Source: Streptomyces sp. MUM 178J
GTDB taxonomy: Bacteria > Actinomycetota > Actinomycetes > Streptomycetales > Streptomycetaceae
NCBI RefSeq assembly: GCF_022414575.1
Contig: NZ_JADWYQ010000040.1
Span: 1-59,903, forward strand
DNA length: 59,903 bases
Direction of reading: 5' to 3'
Shown here: piece after piece, positions 44,154 through 50,643 of the stretch
How positions within the stretch are numbered: the first letter of the stretch is position 1
Layout of the letters: each line of letters begins with the position of its first letter
Position numbers and translations under genes: made by a program
The notes under the pieces: generated by a model
What the model saw: the letters and a program-made list of their open reading frames with translations, nothing else
Database searches by the model: none
Told to the model about the DNA's origin: nothing

Positions 44154-44188
44154 ACGTTCATCGAACGTTTATGGCGAGCTGACATGCT
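44154..44188 (+). promoter_or_regulatory. AfsR-type 11-bp direct repeat and -10 region of afsS
   Basis: ACGTTCA at 44154-44160 and ACGTTTA at 44165-44171 are direct repeats spaced exactly 11 bp. A possible -10 (CATGCT, 44183-44188) lies about 7-8 bp beyond the second 11-bp unit. Known SARP sites, including AfsR at afsS, are 11-bp-phased direct repeats placed about 8 bp before the -10 and replacing the -35. The GTTCA core also resembles PHO-box repeats, so PhoP competition is possible. Confidence 0.6.
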
Positions 44189-44263
44189 GATTGCATCGAT
44201 TCACCGCAACGGGGGGCAGGTGGATCGGCTGGGCTTCGCACGCCACGGTGAGCGGCCCGAAGG

Positions 44264-44303
44264 CGCCCGTTCGGCAACCCACGGGGGAGTGGCCGAACGG
44301 GCG
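44264..44303 (+). promoter_or_regulatory. 12-bp hairpin in the afsS leader
   Basis: CGCCCGTTCGGC (44264-44275) and its exact complement (44292-44303) form a stem with a 16-nt loop. The hairpin lies between the predicted transcription start and the ribosome site of afsS (GCAGGAGA before ATG 44348). It could act as an attenuator, RNA-stability element or processing site. Confidence 0.5.
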
Positions 44304-44347
44304 TCCGCCTCCCACCGAGGCACGATCATTTCCGCAGGAGAAGCACC

Positions 44348-44620
44348 ATGAGCGAAGTCGGGCAGAACGAGAACCTCAACCTCACCACCATGGACAGCCA
44401 CGCTCCGGCTCCGCCGAAGGGCGGCTTCCAGCCGGCCGACGGCGCCAAGACGATGGACAGCCACGCCCCGGCCCCTCCGCCGGACGGTCTGCTCGACGCG
44501 GAGCTCGAGGGCATCGTCGCGATGGACAGCCACGCTCCGGCTCCGCCCGCGGACGGCGGCGGCGCGGCCGACCCGGAGCCGGACGACAGCCACGCGCCGG
44601 TCCCGCCGGCGAAGGACTGA
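44348..44620 (+). CDS. afsS: AfsS-like small regulator with DSHAPAPP repeats
   Basis: A 90-residue protein downstream of afsR. It has four copies of a repeat: TMDSHAPAPP (about 14-23), TMDSHAPAPP (35-44), AMDSHAPAPP (58-67) and DDSHAPVPP (79-87). AfsS of S. coelicolor (63 residues) carries three repeats of the form T-x-D-N-H-M-P-x-P-A, so this is the same family with Ser for Asn and Ala for Met. The protein has no membrane segment or signal peptide. AfsS raises antibiotic production by an unclear route, possibly through a sigma-factor or RNA-polymerase contact. A good ribosome site (CAGGAGA) precedes the ATG. Confidence 0.88.
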   Translation: MSEVGQNENLNLTTMDSHAPAPPKGGFQPADGAKTMDSHAPAPPPDGLLDAELEGIVAMDSHAPAPPADGGGAADPEPDDSHAPVPPAKD

Positions 44621-44702
44621 GCACGGCCGCTCCCGCCTCCGTAAGGGATGAGGAGCGGGGGATGCACGGGGGGGGATGCACGGGGCCCGGGGACGCCGGG
44701 GG

Positions 44703-44726
44703 GACGGCAACTGGGGGGTTGCCGTC
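44703..44726. terminator. Hairpin in the G-rich region after afsS
   Basis: GACGGCAAC (44703-44711) pairs with GTTGCCGTC (44718-44726) around a TGGGGG loop. It lies 80 nt after the afsS stop, within a plus strand rich in G-runs (44656-44800), which could also fold as G-quadruplexes. Probable afsS terminator. Confidence 0.6.
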
Positions 44727-44795
44727 GAGGGCGTGCCCGAGTGTGGCGCACCTGGGGGGGGCGGGTGCGCCAGGGGGGAACGGGGGGATCGGGGG

Positions 44796-44847
44796 ATGCT
44801 CGCGGCCGCGACGGCCAGGAGGGGGGAGCCGTCGCGGCCGCGAGCAT
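44796..44847. terminator. 20-bp perfect hairpin between afsS and the convergent ligase gene
   Basis: Arms 44796-44815 and 44828-44847 are exact complements (20 bp, ATGCTCGCGGCC... type) with a 12-nt purine-rich loop. It lies 31 nt from the stop of the minus-strand acyl-CoA ligase gene and downstream of afsS, so it probably terminates transcription from both sides. Confidence 0.75.
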
Positions 44848-44878
44848 GTCGTCACCGGGGGGCGAAACCCCGGTCGGC

Positions 44879-46456
44879 CTACCCGCCGTTGCCCGACGCC
44901 CGCGCCCTGAGCTCCGCCTTCAGGACCTTTCCGCCGGCGTTCCGCGGCAGCGCGGGCACGAACTCGACCTGTCGGGGCACCTTGTAGTTGGCCATTTCGC
45001 GGCGGGACCAGGCGATCAGGTCGTCGGCGGTGAGGGCCGCGCCGGGGCGGCGGACCGCGTAGGCCTTGGCCACTTCGCCGAGGCGGGCGTCGGGGACGCC
45101 GATGACCGCGACGTCGGCGATGTCCGGGTGGAGTCCGAGGAGGCGTTCGATCTCGGCTGGGTAGGCGTTGAAGCCGCCGACGATGAACATGTCCTTGATG
45201 CGGTCGGTGACGCGGAGGTTGCCCGATGAGTCGAGGACGCCGATGTCGCCGGTGCGGAGCCAGCCGTCGGAGGTGAAGGCCCCGGCCGTCTCGTCCGGGT
45301 CCTCGAAGTAGCCCTGCATGACGTTGTGCCCGCGGACGAGGATCTCTCCCGGCTCGCCCGGGGCGGTGGCGCCCGCGATGCGGACCTCGGCGCCCGGGAT
45401 GGCGCGGCCCGAGGTGGCGGCGATGACGTCGGGGGCGTCGCCGCGGCGGCACATGGTGACGATGCCGCTCGCCTCGGAGAGGCCGTACGCGGTCAGTACG
45501 GTGGCGATCCCCAGCTCGGCGCGGAGCCGCTCCACCAGTTGGAGGGGGACGACCGCCGCGCCGGTGACCACGAGCCGCAGCGCCGAGAGGTCGTGGGCGC
45601 GGCGCCGGGGGTGGTCCAGCAGCGACTGGTGGAGCGTCGGCGGGCCGGGCAGCACGGAGATCCGTTCGGCGGCGATGTTGGCGAGGACCGTGTCTACGTC
45701 GAAGACCGGCTGCGGCACCATCGTCGCGCCCCGCATCAGGCAGGCGATCACTCCGGCCTTGTAGCCGAAGGTGTGGAAGAAGGGGTTCACGATCAGATAG
45801 CGGTCGCCCTCGCGCAGCCCGGAGAGTTCGCACCAGATGTCGTAACAGCGCAGCGTCTGCGCATGGGTGATGACCGCGCCCTTGGAGCGGCCGGTGGTGC
45901 CGGAGGTGAAGACGATGTCGGAGGGCGCGGACGGGGCGATGGCGTCGGCCCGTGCCCGTACCTCCCGTGCGCCGACCGCGTCCCCGCCCGCCAGGAACTC
46001 CTTCCATGTGCGGTAGTCGTCCGGTGCGGAGTCGGCGAGGACCACCGTGTGCCGGAGATGGGGCAGTTCGGTCCCGGCGCGGCGCAGGGACGCCACATAC
46101 GAGGTGCCGAGGAAGGTGCCGGTGATGAAGAGCATCCGGGCCCGCGAGCGGTTGAGCAGGTCCGCTGCCTCCGCGCCCTTGTAGCGGGTGTTGAGCGGCA
46201 CCAGCACCGCTCCCGCGCCGACCGCCCCGAGCGAGGCGACGATCCAGTCGAGGGAGTTGGGGGCCCAGACGGCGACCCGGTCGCCCGGCCGGACCCCGGC
46301 CGCGATGGCGGCCGCGGCGGACCGCTCCACTCGCTCGCCCAGCTCCGCGTACGAGATGCGGGTGCGGCCCTCGACGACGGCCTCCCGCTCCCCGTACCGC
46401 TCGGCGGCGTCGCGCACCAGCCCCGCAACGCTGCCCCACTGAAGGTCGCCGCGCAT
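44879..46456 (-). CDS. Acyl-CoA synthetase (FadD3-like AMP-binding ligase)
   Basis: A 525-residue acyl-adenylate-forming ligase. The ATG at 46456 follows GAGAGGGA by 7 nt. The AMP/P-loop motif is TSGTTGRSKG. Later motifs are TAYGLSEASG, the hinge GWLRTGDIGVLD, RIKDMFIVGGFNAYPAEIE and the catalytic lysine region NAGGKVLK. The sequence resembles FadD3/FadD-type ligases that activate ring-derived or fatty acids. It is divergent from the thiolase gene, with an operator palindrome in the shared 5' region, so it probably feeds CoA esters into that pathway. Confidence 0.92.
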   Translation of the reverse strand: MRGDLQWGSVAGLVRDAAERYGEREAVVEGRTRISYAELGERVERSAAAAIAAGVRPGDRVAVWAPNSLDWIVASLGAVGAGAVLVPLNTRYKGAEAADLLNRSRARMLFITGTFLGTSYVASLRRAGTELPHLRHTVVLADSAPDDYRTWKEFLAGGDAVGAREVRARADAIAPSAPSDIVFTSGTTGRSKGAVITHAQTLRCYDIWCELSGLREGDRYLIVNPFFHTFGYKAGVIACLMRGATMVPQPVFDVDTVLANIAAERISVLPGPPTLHQSLLDHPRRRAHDLSALRLVVTGAAVVPLQLVERLRAELGIATVLTAYGLSEASGIVTMCRRGDAPDVIAATSGRAIPGAEVRIAGATAPGEPGEILVRGHNVMQGYFEDPDETAGAFTSDGWLRTGDIGVLDSSGNLRVTDRIKDMFIVGGFNAYPAEIERLLGLHPDIADVAVIGVPDARLGEVAKAYAVRRPGAALTADDLIAWSRREMANYKVPRQVEFVPALPRNAGGKVLKAELRARASGNGG

Positions 46457-46516
46457 CGCAAGTCCCTCTCCCGAGACGCCGAACACCGTTTCCCCGCCCC
46501 GCCCCCATCCCGTCAC

Positions 46517-46618
46517 TGGGGCTTCGCCCCCAGGCCCCGCTCCTCAATCGTTGGAGCCCGTCCGGCGATTGAGGACGCGGCCTTCAGGCCGTACCGGGGG
46601 TCCGGGGCTTCGCCCCGG
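46517..46618. repeat. Cluster of intergenic hairpins with a recurrent Streptomyces-type motif
   Basis: Three hairpins lie in 100 nt. CTGGGGCTTCGCCCCCAG starts near 46516. TCCTCAATCG (46541-46550) pairs with CGATTGAGGA (46566-46575). CGGCCTTCAGGCCG (46578-46591) is followed by CCGGGGCTTCGCCCCGG (46602-46618). GGGGCTTCGCCCC and the TCAATCG..CGATTGA pair are motifs that I know to recur between genes in Streptomyces. Here they sit in a divergent promoter region rather than after a gene. Confidence 0.65.
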
Positions 46619-46653
46619 TTGCGGGAACGGGCAGGGCGGGGAGAAACAACTAG

Positions 46654-46668
46654 CTGACTGACCGTCAG
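46654..46668. promoter_or_regulatory. Operator CTGACTGACCGTCAG between the ligase and thiolase genes
   Basis: It differs from the CTGACGnnnCGTCAG palindrome at one position (T for G at base 6). It lies 57 nt before the thiolase start and in the shared region of two divergent genes, so it could control both. Confidence 0.65.
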
Positions 46669-46725
46669 ATTAGCGGTACGCTTCCCCGCTGTCAGCAGGG
46701 TGCGACCGCGTACGTGGAGGCCGGC

Positions 46726-47877
46726 ATGGCAGGCACGCTCAAGGACGCGACGGCGATCGTCGGCATAGGCCAGACCCCCTTCGCCCGCAGGCTCCCCGAG
46801 CCGGAGAAGACCCTGGCCTGCCGCGCCGTCCTCGACGCCCTCGCCGACGCCGGCATCGACCCCTCCGAGGTCGACGCCTTCGCCTCGTACACCATGGAGG
46901 CGACCGACGAGGTGGAGATCGCCAAGTCCATCGGCGCGGGCGATGTCACCTTCTTCTCCAAGGTCGGCTACGGAGGCGGCGGCTCCTGCGCAACCGTCGC
47001 CCATCTCGCCGCCGCCGTCGCCACCGGCCAGGCGAACGTCGGCGTCGCCTGGCGGTCCCGCAAACGCGGCTCAGGCCCCCGCCCCTGGACCGACACCGCC
47101 GTCCAGCTCCCCACCCCCGCCCAGTGGACCCGCCCCTTCGGCCTGCTGCGACCCGCCGACGAGATCGGCATCCTGGCCCGCCGCTATATGCACGAGTACG
47201 GGGCGACCCGCGACCACTTCTTCAACGTCGCCCTCGCCTGCCGCAACCGCGCCAACCAGAACCCGGCCGCGGTGATGCACGAGCGGCCGCTCACCCGCGA
47301 GATGTATATGACCGCCCGCTGGATCAGCGAGCCGCTCTGCCTCTTCGACAACTGCCTGGAGACGGACGGCGCGCTGGCCTGTGTGATCGTCAGCGCCGAA
47401 CGCGCCCGCGACTGCCGCAGCCGGCCGGTGTACATCCACTCCGCGGCGCAGGGGCTGCCCGCCCAGCACCACGGGATGGTCAACTACTGGACCGACGACC
47501 CGCTCACCGGGCCCGCCTGGACCGCCGCCCGACAGCTGTGGAAACAGGCGGACTTCGGACCGCATGACGTCGACGTAGCCCAGATCTACGACGCCTTCAC
47601 CCCGCTCATCCCGCTGTCGCTGGAGGGCTACGGCTTCTGCGCACGCGGCGAGGGGGCCGCCTTCACCGAGGGCGGCGCGCTGGAGACCGGCGGACGGCTG
47701 CCGCTGAACACCTCCGGCGGCGGCCTCTCGGAGGCGTACGTCCACGGCTTCAACCTGATCACCGAGGGCGTGAAGCAGCTGCGCGGCAGCTCCACGGCCC
47801 AGGTGCCCGGCGCGGCCACCTGCCTGGTCACGGCCGGCGAGGGCGTGCCCACATCCGCGATCCTGCTGAGGAGCTGA
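46726..47877 (+). CDS. Thiolase-fold lipid-transfer protein (SCP-x/Ltp-like)
   Basis: A 383-residue thiolase-superfamily protein. GTGGAGG lies about 5 nt before the ATG at 46726. ATAIVGIGQTPFARRLP at the N-terminus and the C-terminal GGGLSEAYVHGFNLITEGVKQLRG are typical of the SCP-x thiolase/Ltp2 group. The usual first nucleophile Cys region reads GYGGGGSCATVAHLAAAV. Members are thiolases or retro-aldolases in the breakdown of steroid side chains and fatty acids. They typically work with a DUF35 partner, which is the next gene (7 nt downstream). Confidence 0.88.
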   Translation: MAGTLKDATAIVGIGQTPFARRLPEPEKTLACRAVLDALADAGIDPSEVDAFASYTMEATDEVEIAKSIGAGDVTFFSKVGYGGGGSCATVAHLAAAVATGQANVGVAWRSRKRGSGPRPWTDTAVQLPTPAQWTRPFGLLRPADEIGILARRYMHEYGATRDHFFNVALACRNRANQNPAAVMHERPLTREMYMTARWISEPLCLFDNCLETDGALACVIVSAERARDCRSRPVYIHSAAQGLPAQHHGMVNYWTDDPLTGPAWTAARQLWKQADFGPHDVDVAQIYDAFTPLIPLSLEGYGFCARGEGAAFTEGGALETGGRLPLNTSGGGLSEAYVHGFNLITEGVKQLRGSSTAQVPGAATCLVTAGEGVPTSAILLRS

Positions 47878-47884
47878 TCCGACC

Positions 47885-48334
47885 GTGCCCGGGGACACTC
47901 TGCTGCCGCCCGTGATCGACGAGGACGGCACGCCCTTCTGGGAGTACGCCGCCCGCGGCGAGCTGCGCATCCAGGCCTGCGCCGCACCCGGCTGCGGCGA
48001 ACTGCGCTTCCCGCCGCGCCCCTGCTGTCCGCACTGCCGGTCCTTCGACGCAGAGTGGCGGGCGATGTCCGGCCGCGGCCGGATCTGGTCGTACGTCGTG
48101 CCGCATCCGCCGCTGCTCGACGCCTACGCCGCCGTGGCCCCGTACAACGCGGTCCTCGTCGAACTCGCAGACGCGCCCCGCATCCGGCTGGCGGGCCATG
48201 TGGTCGCCGCCCCGGACGCCCCGCTCGACTCCGTCGACCCGGCGCGCCTGCGCATCGGCGCGCCGGTGCGGATCGCCTTCACCGAGCAGGCGGGTCTCAC
48301 CGTGCCGCGCTGGCTGCTCCGGGAGCGGGCGTGA
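47885..48334 (+). CDS. DUF35 zinc-ribbon/OB-fold partner of the thiolase
   Basis: A 149-residue DUF35 protein. The zinc-ribbon cysteines are visible (Cys32, Cys37, Cys47 or Cys48, Cys51 in ACAAPGCGELRFPPRPCCPH), followed by the OB-fold (GRGRIWSYVVPHPP, YNAVLVELADAPRIRLAGHV). DUF35 proteins form complexes with Ltp2-type thiolases and help to bind the CoA substrate. The GTG start uses the GAGGAG at the end of the thiolase gene. Its stop overlaps the next start (GTGA). Confidence 0.92.
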   Translation: MPGDTLLPPVIDEDGTPFWEYAARGELRIQACAAPGCGELRFPPRPCCPHCRSFDAEWRAMSGRGRIWSYVVPHPPLLDAYAAVAPYNAVLVELADAPRIRLAGHVVAAPDAPLDSVDPARLRIGAPVRIAFTEQAGLTVPRWLLRERA

Positions 48335-49119
48335 GCGGGCCCCCGGCGGTGCGGGTGGAGACGGACTGCGCCACGGGCGTCGCGCTCGTCACGCTCGACC
48401 GGCCCGACCGGCACAACGCCGTCGACCTGGCGATGGCCGCCGAACTGGCCGCCGTCTGGAAGGGTTTCCGCTACGACGACACGGTGCGCGCCGCGGTGCT
48501 CGCCGGCGCGGGCGGCAAGGCCTTCACCACCGGCGTCGACCGCTCGGCCGAGGTGCCCCAGCCCACCTCCCCGTACGCGATCGACGACCCCCTGCTGACC
48601 ATCGGCCCCAAGGCCAACGACCTGTGGAAGCCGGTCATCGCGGCCGTGGAGGGCATGGCCTGCGGCGGCGCGTTCTATCTGCTGGGCGAGGCGGAGTTCC
48701 TGGTGGCGGGCGAGGAGGCGGTCTTCTTCGACCCGCATACGACGTACGGCATGGTCAGCGCGTACGAGGCGATCCTGATGGCCCAGCGGATGCCGTACGG
48801 CGAGGCCGCCCGGATGTGTCTGACGGGCACGGCCGAGCGGTTGACGGCCCGCCGGGCCCATGAGATCGGCCTGGTCTCCGAGGTGACGCCCGCGGGCGAG
48901 GCCGTGCCCGCGGCCCTGCGTGCGGCCGCGGGCATCGCCGCCTGCCCCACCGAGGCGGTCCAGGGCACGGTCCGCGCCCTGTGGTCCGCCACAGAGGCCG
49001 CCCGCGCCCAGGCGATGGCGCACGCCGCCCCCCTGATCGCCCTGGGCAGTCTGCCGCCGGAGCGTCAGACGGAGCTGTTCCGCGGCCGTCGTGGCGGCGG
49101 GGACTTCCGGCTGCGGTAG
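48331..49119 (+). CDS. Enoyl-CoA hydratase/isomerase family protein
   Basis: A 262-residue crotonase-fold protein. GTG 48331 overlaps the DUF35 stop by 4 nt, so the three genes form one coupled operon. LVTLDRPDRHNAVDLAMAAE is the crotonase N-terminus, AGAGGKAFTTGVDR the first oxyanion-hole loop and AAVEGMACGGAFYLLGEAEF the second (ACGG). The acidic residues near EAVFFDPHTTYGM may serve catalysis. It probably hydrates the double bond of the acyl-CoA formed by the ligase and used by the thiolase. Confidence 0.9.
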   Translation: MSGPPAVRVETDCATGVALVTLDRPDRHNAVDLAMAAELAAVWKGFRYDDTVRAAVLAGAGGKAFTTGVDRSAEVPQPTSPYAIDDPLLTIGPKANDLWKPVIAAVEGMACGGAFYLLGEAEFLVAGEEAVFFDPHTTYGMVSAYEAILMAQRMPYGEAARMCLTGTAERLTARRAHEIGLVSEVTPAGEAVPAALRAAAGIAACPTEAVQGTVRALWSATEAARAQAMAHAAPLIALGSLPPERQTELFRGRRGGGDFRLR

Positions 49120-49735
49120 GCCGCGGTCCGGCCGCGGTAGGCCTTGGCCCGGCTGCGGTACGCCGCGGTCCGGCTGTGGGGTACGGCCGTGGTACGCCGG
49201 GGTCCGGCTGTGGGGTACGGCTGCGGTACGCCGCAGTACCGGCCGCGGTACCCCGCGGTCCGGCCGCGGTAGGCCTTGACCCAGCCGCAGTACGCCGCGG
49301 TACCAGCCGTGGTCCGGCCGCGGTAGGCCATGGCCCGGCCGCGGTACGCCGCGATACCGGCCGCGGCACCCCGTGGTCCGGCCGCGGGATACGGCCGTGG
49401 TCCGGCCGCGGTAGGCCATGGCCCGGCCGCGGTACGCCGCAGTACCGGCCGCGGCACCCCGTGGTCCGGCCGCGGGATACGGCCGTGGTCCGGCCGCGGT
49501 AGGCCATGGCCCGGCTGCGGTACGCCGCGATACCGGCCGCGGCACCCCGTGGTCCGGCCGCGGGATACGGCCGTGGTCCGGCCGCGGTAGGCCATGGCCC
49601 GGCCGCGGTACGCCGCAGTACCGGCCGCGGCACCCCGTGGTCCGGCCGCGGGATACGGCCGTGGTCCGGCCGCGGTAGGCCATGGCCCGGCTGCGGTACG
49701 CCGCGGTACCGGCCGCGGTACGCCTTGGCCGGCGG
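49120..49735. repeat. Higher-order tandem repeat, 88-bp unit of CCGGCCGCGG subunits
   Basis: From about 49322 to 49710 an 88-bp unit repeats at least four times with very few changes (TAGGCCATGGCCCGGC recurs at 49326, 49414, 49502, 49590 and 49678). Each 88-bp unit is built of four 21-24-bp subunits, each ending in CCGGCCGCGG or close to it. Degenerate shorter subunits fill 49120-49322. 88 is not a multiple of 3, so the reading frame changes from unit to unit and the array is unlikely to be coding. It begins directly after the enoyl-CoA hydratase gene. Confidence 0.9.
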
Positions 49736-50049
49736 CATCCGACCCACGGCCGACCGTAACCGGCAGTACGCCCCGTCACCCCCTGTGTCAAGTATCACGA
49801 CAGCCACGAATTCCTAACGAATCACTGACTTGAGCGCCCCGGTGATGTCACAGTGATTCACGAGGCTGGAGTTACTGACCAGTTGGGTCAACTGCGCCTC
49901 GGCGCACCTCAGTTCTCCAGATGTTCCGGCTCCGGCCGGACCTCGCGTCGGCACCCGCACGGCACACCCCCACAACCGTCCATCTGCGATTCCGACCAGA
50001 ACACCGACACCTCGCACGCCCTTCGGGGCGCGCCGGAGGACCATCCCCC
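49736..50049. promoter_or_regulatory. Upstream region of the carbonic anhydrase gene with inverted repeat
   Basis: About 310 nt with lower GC between the repeats and the anhydrase gene. GAATCACTG (49819-49827) and CAGTGATTC (49851-49859) are perfect inverted copies 23 nt apart, and CAGTT-GGGTC-AACTG lies near 49879-49893. These may be operator or hairpin elements for the anhydrase/transporter operon. On the minus strand TTGACA appears near 49790. No convincing ORF was found. Confidence 0.45.
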
Positions 50050-50643
50050 ATGCATCAGTTCACCTCGCACGTCCGCGCCTTCCAGGACCAGGCCGCGGCC
50101 CGAGCCGACGAGTTCGGCCGGCTCGCAGCCGGCCAGTCCCCCCACGCGCTCTTCATCACCTGCTCAGACTCCCGGGTGATCCCCTCGCTGATCACCGGGG
50201 CCCGGCCCGGCGAACTGTTCGAACTCCGCACCGCGGGCAGCATCATCCCGGAGTGGGACAGCGGCAGGCCGTCGAGCGAGGCGGCCACCGTCGAGTACGC
50301 CGTCGAGGTGCTGGGCGTAGCCGACATCGTCGTCTGCGGCCACTCCCACTGCGGCGCGGTCGGCGCGATGGTGCGCCGCGAGGACCTCTCGTCCGTGCCG
50401 GCGGTGCGCGACTGGCTGGAGAGCTCCACCCCGCCGCCCCTCTTCCGCGATCCGTCCGCCCCCGACGTCACCGAAGCCGTCCAGGACCATGTCCTGCGGC
50501 AGCTGGAACGGTTGCGCGGCTACCCGTGCGTCCGGCGGCGCACCGCCGCCGGAGAACTACGGCTGCACGGCTGGTTCTACATCGTCGACACCGGCGCGGT
50601 GCTCGTCCACCGCCCCCACGACAACGCCTTCCTTCCGCTGTGA
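50050..50643 (+). CDS. Beta-type carbonic anhydrase
   Basis: A 197-residue beta carbonic anhydrase. GGAGGA lies 9 nt before the ATG at 50050. The zinc ligands are Cys38 (in TCSDSR, with the Asp40-Arg42 dyad), His98 and Cys101 (in CGHSHCG). It interconverts CO2 and bicarbonate in the cytoplasm. Its stop overlaps the start of a SulP-type transporter gene (GTGA); this pairing is typical of bicarbonate transport systems. Confidence 0.93.
   Translation: MHQFTSHVRAFQDQAAARADEFGRLAAGQSPHALFITCSDSRVIPSLITGARPGELFELRTAGSIIPEWDSGRPSSEAATVEYAVEVLGVADIVVCGHSHCGAVGAMVRREDLSSVPAVRDWLESSTPPPLFRDPSAPDVTEAVQDHVLRQLERLRGYPCVRRRTAAGELRLHGWFYIVDTGAVLVHRPHDNAFLPL

Noticed and set aside
44191..44910. Longer ORFs across the afsS leader and gene in other frames
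   Set aside because: They are Arg/Gly/Pro-rich by-products; the AfsS frame has clear repeats and a ribosome site.
49120..49735. Possible CRISPR array
   Set aside because: The units are contiguous and nearly identical with no unique spacers, and no cas genes are near.
49330..49833. Series of small ORFs (MARPRYAA...) spaced 88 nt in the repeat array
   Set aside because: They arise from the 88-bp repeat read in changing frames. No ribosome sites are present and the unit length is not a multiple of three.
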